This document shows positions 1 to 8,587 of a stretch of DNA of 64,000 bases, piece after piece. The number at the start of each line of letters is the position of its first letter. Position 1 is the first letter of the stretch. The stretch lies in assembly GCF_000282575.1 (NCBI RefSeq), contig NZ_AKJA01000107.1, forward strand, positions 1 to 64,000, read 5' to 3'. Position numbers and translations under genes: made by a program. The stretch comes from Herbaspirillum sp. YR522 (lineage in GTDB: Bacteria; Pseudomonadota; Gammaproteobacteria; Burkholderiales; Burkholderiaceae_D). The notes beneath the pieces were generated by a model. It did no database searches. It was not told the origin of the DNA and was given only the letters and a program-made list of their open reading frames with translations.

Positions 1-112
1 CCGCCGCCGGTAGCGGCAGGCCGACACGGACGGCGGCGCGCGCCAGGTGGATTTCGTCAAAGACGGCGTCGAGCAGGGTCAAGAGCTTGGGGTCGAGGGC
101 GGCGAGGTTCAT
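1..112 (-). CDS. LysR-family transcriptional regulator, N-terminal fragment
   Basis: This is the first 37 codons of a gene running off the left edge. The visible protein starts MNLAALDPKLLTLLDAVF and continues with a segment ending in ARAAVRVGLPLPAA. That matches the opening of LysR-type regulators: a short leader, a helix with the L..FDAV pattern, then the first part of the winged helix-turn-helix (T/ARAA..LGLSQPA in the family). The start codon is the ATG at 110-112 read on the minus strand. The effector domain lies outside the window, so target and inducer cannot be inferred. It could also be another protein sharing a LysR-like N-terminus. Confidence 0.6.
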   Translation of the reverse strand, partial: MNLAALDPKLLTLLDAVFDEIHLARAAVRVGLPLPAA

Positions 113-259
113 GAAGCGGCGGCAGGTGGTCGTCATCGGCGGCAACTACGGTCACCCCGAACGGCGCGAAGTGTAGCCGCTTCGCCGCCGCCGGACAAGC
201 AATGGCACGCGATGGCACGCAAAGGGCGCGCAAAGGGCGCGCAAAGGCGCGCCACGCCG

Positions 260-1327
260 TCAGCCGAACGCTTCCTTGAGCGTGATGATGCGTCCGGTGT
301 CGGTGGCATCGTAGCCGGCCAGGTTGTTGACCACGTTCCTGAAGGCATCGGACTGCAGGGTGTCGATCACGGCACGGATCAATGGATCGTGCAGCGACGC
401 CGATGGCAGCGCGAAGAAGTAGCGCTCGCGCACCAGCGGGATGAACTCCAGGCCGAAGCGTTGCGATGCGGTCTGCACCCCGAAGCCGACATCACCCATG
501 CCGCTGGCGATGAAGGCCGCCACCGCCGAGTGGGTGAACTCGGTATTCTCGAATCCGTTGATGTCCCTGGGCGCGATGCCGGCGTCGCCCAGCATCAGCT
601 CGAGCAGCATGCGCGTGCCCGACCCGGCCTCGCGATTGACGAAGCGCAACTCGGCGCGCGTCAGGTCGGCCAGCGAGTGCACGCCCTTGGGATTGCCGGG
701 GGGAACGAACAGCCCCTGGCTGCGCACGGCCAGGTGAATCAGGCAGTCGCTGCGGCCATTGAGCCACTTGGCGTAGGCGGCGATGGCGGGGCGCTCGAAT
801 TCGCCCAGCGGCACATGAAAGCCGGCCAGGTCGCATTCCTGGCGCGACAGGGCGGCGACCGCATCGGTGCTGTGTCGATAGCGGACCTCCACCGGCAGGC
901 GTGCCGCATTGAGCTTGTCGAGCAGCGCGGCTACCGCAAAGCCGTGACTGGCGTTGAGGCGGATGGTCTGGGCGCTGCCGCCGACGGTCTTGCCAAGCTC
1001 GGTCTCGAGCTCCGAGGCCAGGCTGTCGAGGGTGGGTGACAGCCGCGCGGTGACCAGCCGGTCGCCCCACAGCAACTTGTTGGCGAAGGCGGTCAGGGTA
1101 GTGCCGCGTCCGCGTCCGCTATCGATCAGGTTGTTGCCGAAGATGCGCTCGGCATCGCGCAGCAGGCCCCAGGCGTGCCGGTACGAATAACGGATCTGCT
1201 GGGCAGCCTGCGCGATCGACCCGCTCTGCTGGATTGCAGTGAGCAGGGTCAGCAGGTTGGTGGTGTCGAGGGCGGCCTCGTTATCGCGGGAAATTTCCCA
1301 GTGTGGCTTGATGTGGACTTTATACAT
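260..1327 (-). CDS. ModE-like HTH / periplasmic-binding-domain transcriptional regulator
   Basis: 355-residue predicted DNA-binding regulator. Residues about 20-100 resemble the ModE-type winged helix (GSIAQAAQQIRYSYRHAWGL, then a G-R-G-G.T..T block). Residues about 120-340 form a type-2 periplasmic-binding-like sensor domain of the kind seen in the MoaA/ModE-associated 'substrate-binding HTH' family (GSGTRMLLELML, then GMGDVGFGVQTA). Such proteins often sit beside molybdoenzyme genes. It is divergent from the oxalate/formate transporter, and the formate dehydrogenase operon lies beyond that, so control of formate metabolism by a small ligand such as molybdate or an oxyanion is a reasonable inference. 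The ligand is not known from sequence. The start is the ATG at 1327, giving the usual family length. Confidence 0.8.
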   Translation of the reverse strand: MYKVHIKPHWEISRDNEAALDTTNLLTLLTAIQQSGSIAQAAQQIRYSYRHAWGLLRDAERIFGNNLIDSGRGRGTTLTAFANKLLWGDRLVTARLSPTLDSLASELETELGKTVGGSAQTIRLNASHGFAVAALLDKLNAARLPVEVRYRHSTDAVAALSRQECDLAGFHVPLGEFERPAIAAYAKWLNGRSDCLIHLAVRSQGLFVPPGNPKGVHSLADLTRAELRFVNREAGSGTRMLLELMLGDAGIAPRDINGFENTEFTHSAVAAFIASGMGDVGFGVQTASQRFGLEFIPLVRERYFFALPSASLHDPLIRAVIDTLQSDAFRNVVNNLAGYDATDTGRIITLKEAFG

Positions 1328-1346
1328 TTATGAAAAATATAGCATA

Positions 1347-1360
1347 TTGATCCACGTCAA
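1347..1360. promoter_or_regulatory. FNR/CRP-type binding site candidate
   Basis: TTGATCCACGTCAA matches nine of the ten defined bases of the FNR consensus (TTGAT-N4-ATCAA). It lies 20 bp upstream of the ModE-like regulator start, in the divergent region shared with the transporter. Control by oxygen state would make sense for formate metabolism, but the site is inferred from sequence only. Confidence 0.4.
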
Positions 1361-1384
1361 ATTGGGGGATAATTCGGCCGCAAG

Positions 1385-1411
1385 CCACATTTTTGATAAA
1401 AATATATGTGG
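1385..1411. promoter_or_regulatory. Interrupted palindrome in divergent promoter region
   Basis: CCACAT at 1385-1390 is mirrored by ATGTGG at 1406-1411, enclosing an AT-rich core containing TTTTGATAAAA. It is the most AT-rich part of the region between the regulator and the transporter, so it is a plausible operator or promoter element for one or both genes. Confidence 0.3.
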
Positions 1412-1452
1412 TGTTGTTCATATATTAAGGGGAGGGGCCTCTTGCAAAGATG

Positions 1453-1467
1453 AACCGTAATACGGTT
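1453..1467. promoter_or_regulatory. Perfect palindrome AACCGTA-A-TACGGTT
   Basis: Seven-base arms around a single A form a perfect inverted repeat 61 bp upstream of the transporter start. It could be a regulator operator. As RNA the loop would be too small for a stable hairpin without opening base pairs, so a DNA site is more likely. Confidence 0.35.
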
Positions 1468-1527
1468 TTACCGGCTTTGCCATGGGTTTCTCCGATTCAC
1501 ATCATCAAATAATTATTCGGAGGAATA

Positions 1528-3174
1528 ATGGCTTTCGATTTCCTGCAAAAGGAACATACGGTTGCCAAGCCCGGATTCAACCGTTGGTTGGTCCCGCCGG
1601 CTGCACTCGCAATTCATCTTTGTATCGGCATGGCCTACGGTTTTTCGGTGTTCTGGCTGCCCCTGTCCAAGGCCCTGGGCGTGACCGCGCCGATCGCCTG
1701 CGGCGCCGACATCGGCTTTTTCGCGCAGGTCTTCTCGTCCACCTGTGACTGGAAGATTTCGATGCTGGGCTGGATGTACACCATGTTCTTCGTGCTGCTG
1801 GGTATCTCGGCAGCGATCTGGGGTGGCTGGCTGGAACATGCCGGCCCGCGCAAGGCCGGCGTGGTTGCCGCATTGTGCTGGTGCGGCGGCCTGCTGATCT
1901 CGGCCCTCGGCGTCAAGACCCACCAGCTGTGGCTGATGTGGGTGGGCTCGGGTGTGATCGGTGGCATCGGCCTGGGCCTGGGCTACATCTCTCCGGTATC
2001 GACCCTGATCAAGTGGTTCCCTGACCGTCGCGGCATGGCCACCGGCATGGCCATCATGGGCTTCGGCGGTGGCGCGCTGGTGGGCAGCCCGCTGGCCGAC
2101 ATGCTCATGCGCCATTTCGCCACCCCGACCTCGGTCGGCGTGTGGGAAACCTTCGTCGCCATGGCAGCCATCTATTTCGTCTTCATGATGGCCGGTGCCT
2201 TCGGCTACCGCGTGCCGCCTTCGGGCTGGAAGCCGGCAGGCTGGACGCCGCCGGCGGCCCAGGCCAGCAACACCATGATCACCCAGAACCACGTGCATGT
2301 CAGCCGCGTGTGGGGCATCCCCCAGTTCTGGCTGGTGTGGCTGGTGCTGTGCCTGAACGTGTCGGCCGGTATCGGCGTCATCGGTATCTCCTCGCCGATG
2401 CTGCAGGAAGTGTTCGGCGGTCACCTGCTGGGTGTCAATGTCGGCTTCAACGACCTGTCGGTCGAACAGAAGGCTGCCATTGCCGCACTGGCGGCGGGCT
2501 TCACCGGCCTGATCAGCCTGTTCAACATCGGTGGCCGTTTTGCCTGGGCCTCGTGCTCCGACTTCTTCGGCCGCAAGCTGACCTACGTGATCTTCTTCGT
2601 GCTGGGCTTCGTACTGTACGTGAGCCTGCCTTGGTCGGCCCAGGCCGGCAGCGTGGCCCTGTTCGTGGGGGCGGTGTGCATCATCCTGTCGATGTACGGC
2701 GGCGGTTTCGCCACCGTGCCGGCCTACCTGGCCGACCTGTTCGGCACCCAGATGGTGGGCGCCATCCACGGTCGCCTGCTGACCGCGTGGGCCACCGCCG
2801 GCATCCTGGGCCCGGTGGTGGTGAACTACATGCGCGAATACCAGCTGTCGCTGGGCATGCCGCGCGAGCAGGTCTACAACACCACCATGTACATCCTGGC
2901 CGGCATGCTGGTGCTGGGCCTGATCTGCAACCTGCTGATCCGCCCGGTAGCCGCCAAGCACTTCATGACGCCCGAGGAATTGGCGCGTGAAAAGCAGCTG
3001 GCGCACGAGAAATCGGCAGCCGATGCCGCGGCCACCGCTTCCGGCGCCGACCTGTCGAAGGTCGGCAGCGGCGGCAACCCGGTGCTGATCGGTGCGGCCT
3101 GGCTGGCAGTGGGCATTCCGCTGGTGTGGGGTATCACGCTGACGTTGCAGAAGACGGCCGTGCTGTTCCGTTGA
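1528..3174 (+). CDS. Oxalate/formate antiporter-family MFS transporter
   Basis: 548-residue inner-membrane carrier of the major facilitator superfamily, with about 12 hydrophobic segments and an N-terminal start like the OFA (oxalate:formate antiporter) family: a first helix with GMAYGFSVFWLPLSKALG, a long hydrophilic loop near residues 230-250, and the NIGGRFAWASCSDFFGRK loop between helices 8 and 9. It differs from small OxlT proteins by an extended C-terminal tail. A strong ribosome site (CGGAGGAAT) precedes the ATG at 1528. Its place beside a formate dehydrogenase operon suggests movement of formate, oxalate or another small carboxylate. No oxalyl-CoA decarboxylase or formyl-CoA transferase is in the window, so the substrate is inferred. 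Confidence 0.85.
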   Translation: MAFDFLQKEHTVAKPGFNRWLVPPAALAIHLCIGMAYGFSVFWLPLSKALGVTAPIACGADIGFFAQVFSSTCDWKISMLGWMYTMFFVLLGISAAIWGGWLEHAGPRKAGVVAALCWCGGLLISALGVKTHQLWLMWVGSGVIGGIGLGLGYISPVSTLIKWFPDRRGMATGMAIMGFGGGALVGSPLADMLMRHFATPTSVGVWETFVAMAAIYFVFMMAGAFGYRVPPSGWKPAGWTPPAAQASNTMITQNHVHVSRVWGIPQFWLVWLVLCLNVSAGIGVIGISSPMLQEVFGGHLLGVNVGFNDLSVEQKAAIAALAAGFTGLISLFNIGGRFAWASCSDFFGRKLTYVIFFVLGFVLYVSLPWSAQAGSVALFVGAVCIILSMYGGGFATVPAYLADLFGTQMVGAIHGRLLTAWATAGILGPVVVNYMREYQLSLGMPREQVYNTTMYILAGMLVLGLICNLLIRPVAAKHFMTPEELAREKQLAHEKSAADAAATASGADLSKVGSGGNPVLIGAAWLAVGIPLVWGITLTLQKTAVLFR

Positions 3175-3192
3175 TGGCATCGAGGTAGCAAG

Positions 3193-3216
3193 CGCCGGAC
3201 CCATCGAGGTCCGGCG
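3193..3216 (+). terminator. Stem-loop after the OFA transporter
   Basis: A perfect 9-bp GC-rich stem (CGCCGGACC / GGTCCGGCG) with a 6-base loop lies 19 bp after the transporter stop codon. No U-run follows, so it may stabilise the mRNA 3' end or support factor-dependent termination rather than be a full intrinsic terminator. Confidence 0.4.
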
Positions 3217-3547
3217 TGGTGGCGCAAGCCACTGACAAAAACGGCACTGTCGCCAGGCCGTTTCTGCCAGTGACCAATCCTCGTCTCGAGCATCGGGATG
3301 AGGTCCGATAAAAGCGGGCATCGATCCGCCATGTCTGTTCTGTACCAACCCGCAAAGGCAGGGAGAACATGCAATCACGGAGACCAGTCGTATCCCCTCC
3401 CGTGGCCATCGCCGATGGTCCGATGACCTGGCTGTCGCCAGCGTTTTCCCGTCTTCGCTCCTTTGTCCTTCATCCGGATTTTTTGTGCGGCAGGCAAGCA
3501 GGTCCCGTCGGGACGACTGCCGCTTCATGGCAAGCCAGGAGACTTCA
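3217..3547. other. Intergenic region upstream of the fds operon
   Basis: About 330 bases between the transporter hairpin and fdsG. I see no convincing gene here: short frames lack family resemblance. It should contain the promoter and leader of the fds operon. No consensus sigma-70 pair, sigma-54 -24/-12 element or recognisable molybdenum-cofactor riboswitch is evident by eye. Confidence 0.5.
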
Positions 3548-4024
3548 ATGGATAGGCAACAGGTTTTCGACGTGGCAGCAGTGCGCGACATCATTGCCGC
3601 GCGCCGGCAGATGGCGGGCGCCATGCTCCCCATCCTGCACGGGATCCAGGATCGCATCGGCTACGTTCCGCCGCAGGCCGTAGCGCTCATCGCCACCGAG
3701 CTCAATGTCTCGCGCGCCGAGGTGCATGGTGTGATCTCGTTCTACCATTACTTTCGTCAGCAGCCGCCGGCGCGGCATGTGCTGCAGGTGTGTCGCGCCG
3801 AGGCTTGCCAGGCGCGCGGCGGCGAGGCCTTGGCCGAGGCGGCCCGGCAACTGCTGGGTTGCGGCTTTGACGAAAGCAGCGCCGACGGCCTGTTTACGCT
3901 GGAGCCGGTGTATTGCCTGGGGCAATGCGCCTGTGGCCCCAACGTCACCATCGACGACCGGCTGCATGCACGGGTCGACGCCGCCCGGCTGCAGCAGCTG
4001 GTGCAGGCCAAGCGGGAGGCATGA
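3548..4024 (+). CDS. fdsG: NAD-dependent formate dehydrogenase gamma subunit
   Basis: 158-residue NuoE-like (24 kDa) subunit of the soluble molybdenum formate dehydrogenase. It carries a [2Fe-2S] cluster that passes electrons toward the FMN/NAD module of FdsB. The thioredoxin-like domain shows the expected cysteines: a first pair in VCRAEACQARGG and a second in CLGQCACGP. The ATG at 3548 is chosen because AGGAG lies just upstream and the protein then begins like other FdsG proteins; a longer in-frame start at 3485 would add 21 atypical residues. Its stop overlaps the fdsB start (ATGA), which implies translational coupling. Confidence 0.92.
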   Translation: MDRQQVFDVAAVRDIIAARRQMAGAMLPILHGIQDRIGYVPPQAVALIATELNVSRAEVHGVISFYHYFRQQPPARHVLQVCRAEACQARGGEALAEAARQLLGCGFDESSADGLFTLEPVYCLGQCACGPNVTIDDRLHARVDAARLQQLVQAKREA

Positions 4025-5607
4025 TGGACCCTCGACCCCAATCCCGGCCCGGCTGCGCGCCGGTGACCATCTACGTGCCGCGCGACTCTACCGCGCTGGC
4101 CCTGGGCGCCGATGAGATCGCCGCCGCCATCGTCGGCCAGGCCGAAGCGCGCGGCCTGCCTATCGCGCTGGTGCGCAATGGCTCGCGCGGCATGTTCTGG
4201 CTGGAACCGCTGGTGGAGGTGGCGACCGCCGCCGGCCGTGTCGGTTACGGCCCGGTCGCCGTCGACGACGTGCCGGGGCTGTTCGACGCTGGCCTGTTGC
4301 AGGGTGGCGCGCACTGCTTGCGCCAGGGCCTGGTGGACGAGCTGCCCTACCTGAAGAACCAGGAACGCCTCACCTTTGCCCGGGTCGGCCTGACCGACCC
4401 GCTCTCGCTGGATGACTACCTGGCCTACGAAGGCTATGCCGGCCTGCGCCAGGCCCTGTCGATGACGCCGGCCGAGGTGGTGCAGCAGGTGCTCGACTCC
4501 GGCTTGCGCGGGCGCGGCGGCGCGGCTTTTCCTACCGGGATCAAGTGGCGGACGGTGGCGCGGGCGCCGGCGGGCCGCAAGTACGTGGTGTGCAACGCCG
4601 ACGAGGGCGATTCGGGCACCTTCTCGGACCGCATGGTGATGGAAGACGACCCCTTCATGTTGATCGAAGGCATGACCATTGCCGGCATTGCCGTGGGCGC
4701 CACGCAGGGCTACGTCTACGTGCGTTCCGAATATCCGCATGCTTTGGCCACGCTGGCGCAGGCCATTGCGATTGCCACCGAAAAGGGCTACCTGGGCGAC
4801 AACGTACTCGGTAGCGGACGGGCCTTCCACCTGGAGCTGCGGCGTGGCGCCGGTGCCTATATCTGTGGCGAGGAAACCGCCATGCTGGAAAGCCTCGAGG
4901 GCAAGCGCGGGGTAGTGCGGGCCAAGCCGCCGCTGCCGGCGCTGCAGGGCCTGTTCGGCAAGCCCACGGTGATCAACAACCTGATCTCGCTGGCGTCGGT
5001 GCCGATCATCCTGGCACGGGGCGCGGCGTTCTACCGGGATTACGGGGTAGGGCGTTCCAGCGGCACCCTGCCTTTCCAGCTGGCCGGCAACATCAGGCAG
5101 GGCGGGCTGGTGGAAAAGGCCTTCGGCCTGACGCTGCGCCAGTTGCTGGACGATTTCGGTGGCGGCAGCCACAGCGGGCGGCCGATCCGGGCGGTGCAGA
5201 TGGGTGGCCCCCTGGGCGCCTACCTGGCCGCGCACCAGTTCGACACCCCGCTGGACTATGAAGCCTTTGCCGCCATCGGCGCCATGATCGGCCATGGCGG
5301 CCTGGTGGCGTTCGACGACACGGTCGACATGGCGCGCCAGGCACGCCATGCAATGGCATTCTGCGCCCTCGAATCGTGCGGCAAGTGCACGCCGTGCCGC
5401 ATCGGTTCCACCCGCGGCGTGGAGGTGATCGACAAGATCATCGCCAACCACGACCGGCCGCAGCAGATGCGGCTCTTGCGCAGCCTGTGCGACACCATGG
5501 TCGATGGCTCCCTGTGCGCCATGGGCGGCATGACACCGGTGCCGGTATTGTCGGCGCTGGCGCATTTCCCCGAAGACTTCGGCACCCCCGGCGCACAGGC
5601 CGCCTGA
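4021..5607 (+). CDS. fdsB: NAD-dependent formate dehydrogenase beta subunit
   Basis: 528-residue NuoF-like (51 kDa) flavoprotein that binds FMN, a [4Fe-4S] cluster and NAD, and reduces NAD with electrons from formate. The N-terminal 120 residues are a thioredoxin-like extension typical of FdsB/HoxF-type fusions. The nucleotide motif GLRGRGGAAFPTGIKW, the FMN segment CNADEGDSGTFSDR, the GAYICGEETAMLESLEGKRG block and the cluster motif ESCGKCTPCRIGSTRG follow in the usual order. The start overlaps the fdsG stop by four bases; a second ATG three bases on (4024) is equally possible. It is the second gene of the operon. Confidence 0.93.
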   Translation: MMDPRPQSRPGCAPVTIYVPRDSTALALGADEIAAAIVGQAEARGLPIALVRNGSRGMFWLEPLVEVATAAGRVGYGPVAVDDVPGLFDAGLLQGGAHCLRQGLVDELPYLKNQERLTFARVGLTDPLSLDDYLAYEGYAGLRQALSMTPAEVVQQVLDSGLRGRGGAAFPTGIKWRTVARAPAGRKYVVCNADEGDSGTFSDRMVMEDDPFMLIEGMTIAGIAVGATQGYVYVRSEYPHALATLAQAIAIATEKGYLGDNVLGSGRAFHLELRRGAGAYICGEETAMLESLEGKRGVVRAKPPLPALQGLFGKPTVINNLISLASVPIILARGAAFYRDYGVGRSSGTLPFQLAGNIRQGGLVEKAFGLTLRQLLDDFGGGSHSGRPIRAVQMGGPLGAYLAAHQFDTPLDYEAFAAIGAMIGHGGLVAFDDTVDMARQARHAMAFCALESCGKCTPCRIGSTRGVEVIDKIIANHDRPQQMRLLRSLCDTMVDGSLCAMGGMTPVPVLSALAHFPEDFGTPGAQAA

Positions 5608-5640
5608 GCTGTCCCCCAATTCGATATCGAGGAGTTCACC

Positions 5641-8511
5641 ATGAACCATCTCAACCAGGCCGATTACGGCACGCCGGCGCGCCAGTCAGAGCAGCAGGTG
5701 AGGCTGGAGATCGATGGCGTGGCCGTGACCGTGGCCGCTGGCACCTCGGTCATGCGCGCGGCCATCGAAGCGGGCATCAATGTTCCCAAGCTATGCGCCA
5801 CCGACAGCCTGGAGCCGTTCGGCTCGTGCCGGCTGTGCCTGGTCGAGATCGAACAGGACGGCCGGCGCCTGAAGGGCTACCCCGCTTCCTGCACCACGCC
5901 GTGCGAGAGCGGCATGAAGGTGCAGACGCAGACGCCCAGGCTGGCCGAGATCCGGCGCGGCGTGATGGAGCTGTATATCTCGGACCATCCGCTGGATTGC
6001 CTGACCTGTCCCACCAACGGCAACTGCGAGTTGCAGGACATGGCCGGTGTGGTCGGCCTGCGCGAGGTGCGCTACGACCCGCAGGGCGCAAGCCACACCG
6101 GCATGCAGAAGGACGAATCGAATCCTTACTTTACCTACGATCCGTCCAAATGCATCGTCTGCAACCGTTGCGTGCGCGCCTGCGAGGAAACCCAGGGCAC
6201 CTTCGCCCTGACCATCGACGGCCGCGGCTTTGCCTCGCGCGTGTCGGCCGGGCAGATGGAAAGCTTCATGGAGTCCGAATGCGTCTCGTGCGGCGCCTGC
6301 GTACAAGCCTGCCCGACCGCCACGCTGACCGAAAAGAGCGTGATCATGCTGGGCCAGGCCGAGCACAGTCACGTCACCACCTGCGCCTATTGCGGCGTCG
6401 GTTGCGCCTTCAAGGCCGAGATGAAGGGCAACCAGGTGGTGCGCATGGTGCCATACAAGGATGGTCACGCCAATCATGGCCATTCCTGCGTCAAGGGCCG
6501 CTTTGCCTGGGGCTATGCGAGCCACAAGGACCGCATCCTCAATCCGATGATCCGCGGCAGTATCAACGACCCCTGGCGCGAAGTGTCGTGGGACGAGGCG
6601 CTGACCTATGCGGCCAGCGAGTTTCGCCGCATCCAGCAGCAGCACGGCAAGCACGCCATCGGCGGCATCACCTCGTCACGCTGCACCAACGAAGAGACCT
6701 ACCTGGTGCAAAAGCTGGTGCGCGCCGCCTTCGGCAACAACAACGTCGACACCTGCGCCCGGGTATGCCATTCGCCCACCGGATATGGCCTGAAGCAGAC
6801 CCTGGGCGAATCGGCCGGCACCCAGACCTTCGATTCGGTGATGAAGTCGGACGTGATCCTGATCATGGGCGCCAACCCGGCCTCGGGCCATCCGGTGTTC
6901 GCCTCGCAGATCAAGCGCCGCGTACGCCAGGGTGCGCGGCTGATCGTGATCGACCCGCGCAGCACCGAGATGGTCAAGTCGCCCCATGTGCAGGCCGACT
7001 ACCACCTCAAGCTGCGCCCGGGTACCAATGTGGCCATCGTCACCGCGCTGGCGCATGTGATCCTGTCCGAAGGCTTGCAGCAGGAAGACTACATTGCCCA
7101 GCGCTGCGACCTGCCATCCTACGAGCACTGGAAGCAATTCGTGCTGCGTCCCGACAACTCGCCCGAGGCCATGGCCGCCGTCACCGGGGTACCGGCCGAG
7201 GATATCCGGGGCGCGGCACGCCTGTTCGCCACCGGCGGCAATGCCGCCATCTACTATGGCCTGGGCGTGACCGAGCATGCGCAGGGCTCGACCACCGTGA
7301 TCGGCATTGCCAACCTGGCCATGTGCACCGGCAACGTCGGCCGCGAAGGCGTGGGTGTGAACCCGTTGCGCGGCCAGAACAACGTCCAGGGTTCGTGCGA
7401 CATGGGATCGTTCCCGCATGAACTGCCGGGCTATCGTCATATCTCCGACTCGACCGTGCGCGCTACCTTCGAGCAGGCCTGGGGCGTGACGCTTGACCCC
7501 GAGCCCGGCTTGCGTATTCCCAACATGTTCGAGGCGGCGCTGGACGGCAGCTTCAAGGGCCTGTATTGCGAGGGCGAGGACATCGTACAGTCCGACCCCA
7601 ACACCCAGCACGTGGCGGCGGCCTTGCAGGCAATGGAGTGCATCGTGGTGCAGGACCTGTTCCTCAACGAAACGGCCAAGTATGCGCATGTGTTCCTGCC
7701 CGGGTCATCGTTCCTGGAGAAGGACGGTACCTTCACCAATGCCGAGCGCCGCATCTCGCGCGTGCGCCGCGTGATGCCGCCGGCCGCCGGCAAGGCGGAC
7801 TGGGAGGTGACGGTGGCGCTGGCCGCAGCGCTGGGTACCCCGATGCCGTACAATCACCCGTCGGAGATCATGGACGAAATCGCCTCCCTCACGCCCAGCT
7901 TCAGAGGCGTCAGCTATGCCCGCCTGGAGCAGTTGGGCAGTATCCAGTGGCCCTGCAACGCAGCCGCTCCCGAGGGCACGCCGATCATGCATGTGGGCAG
8001 CTTCATCCGTGGCAAGGGCAAGTTTCTCAACACCCAGTACTTCGCCACCGACGAAAAGGTGACGCAGCGCTATCCATTGATCCTGACCACCGGTCGCATC
8101 CTGTCGCAGTACAACGTCGGCGCCCAGACACGCCGCACCGAGAACTCGCGGTGGCACAGCGAAGACCGGCTCGAGATCCATCCGCACGATGCCCAGGACC
8201 GCGGCATCGTCGAAGGAGACTGGGTGGGCATCGACTCGCGTGCCGGGCAGACCGTATTGCGCGCCACGGTGACCGAGAAAGTGCAGCCGGGTGTGGTGTA
8301 CACCACGTTCCACTTTCCGGAATCGGGCGCCAATGTGATCACCACCGACAACTCGGACTGGGCCACCAATTGTCCCGAGTACAAGGTGACGGCGGTGCAG
8401 GTGCTGCCGGTGACGCAGGCTTCGCAGTGGCAGCAGCAATACCGGCAATTCAACCGCGAGCAGCTGGACCTGCTCAAGCAGCACAAGCTGGCAGAGCCGG
8501 TGGCGAAGTGA
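5641..8511 (+). CDS. fdsA: NAD-dependent formate dehydrogenase alpha (catalytic, molybdenum) subunit
   Basis: 956-residue catalytic subunit that oxidises formate to CO2 at a bis-molybdopterin guanine dinucleotide centre. Order of domains: N-terminal [2Fe-2S] ferredoxin fold (C52, C63, C66, C84), a His/Cys [4Fe-4S] segment around residues 116-129, two ferredoxin-type [4Fe-4S] clusters (CIVCNRCVRAC and CVSCGACVQAC), the CAYCGVGC cluster at about 248-255, then the molybdopterin oxidoreductase domain. The molybdenum ligand is Cys376 with the partner His377 in TCARVCHSPT, so this is the molybdenum Cys form, not a selenoprotein. Length matches other FdsA proteins. GAGGAG precedes the start by about 8 bases. 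Confidence 0.95.
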   Translation: MNHLNQADYGTPARQSEQQVRLEIDGVAVTVAAGTSVMRAAIEAGINVPKLCATDSLEPFGSCRLCLVEIEQDGRRLKGYPASCTTPCESGMKVQTQTPRLAEIRRGVMELYISDHPLDCLTCPTNGNCELQDMAGVVGLREVRYDPQGASHTGMQKDESNPYFTYDPSKCIVCNRCVRACEETQGTFALTIDGRGFASRVSAGQMESFMESECVSCGACVQACPTATLTEKSVIMLGQAEHSHVTTCAYCGVGCAFKAEMKGNQVVRMVPYKDGHANHGHSCVKGRFAWGYASHKDRILNPMIRGSINDPWREVSWDEALTYAASEFRRIQQQHGKHAIGGITSSRCTNEETYLVQKLVRAAFGNNNVDTCARVCHSPTGYGLKQTLGESAGTQTFDSVMKSDVILIMGANPASGHPVFASQIKRRVRQGARLIVIDPRSTEMVKSPHVQADYHLKLRPGTNVAIVTALAHVILSEGLQQEDYIAQRCDLPSYEHWKQFVLRPDNSPEAMAAVTGVPAEDIRGAARLFATGGNAAIYYGLGVTEHAQGSTTVIGIANLAMCTGNVGREGVGVNPLRGQNNVQGSCDMGSFPHELPGYRHISDSTVRATFEQAWGVTLDPEPGLRIPNMFEAALDGSFKGLYCEGEDIVQSDPNTQHVAAALQAMECIVVQDLFLNETAKYAHVFLPGSSFLEKDGTFTNAERRISRVRRVMPPAAGKADWEVTVALAAALGTPMPYNHPSEIMDEIASLTPSFRGVSYARLEQLGSIQWPCNAAAPEGTPIMHVGSFIRGKGKFLNTQYFATDEKVTQRYPLILTTGRILSQYNVGAQTRRTENSRWHSEDRLEIHPHDAQDRGIVEGDWVGIDSRAGQTVLRATVTEKVQPGVVYTTFHFPESGANVITTDNSDWATNCPEYKVTAVQVLPVTQASQWQQQYRQFNREQLDLLKQHKLAEPVAK

Positions 8512-8587
8512 TCCGACCGACCGTATGGCAAGCAAACCTGGTCTTCCCGGCCCTGGCCGGGGCGCCCCAATCAATGAATCGACCAGC

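Noticed and set aside
1513-3657. 714-codon minus-strand frame opposite the OFA transporter
   Set aside because: Low-complexity His/Gln/Arg-rich translation, opposite a clear membrane transporter.
5376-7421. 681-codon plus-strand frame overlapping fdsB and fdsA
   Set aside because: Arg/Pro-rich alternative frame of the formate dehydrogenase genes without family resemblance.
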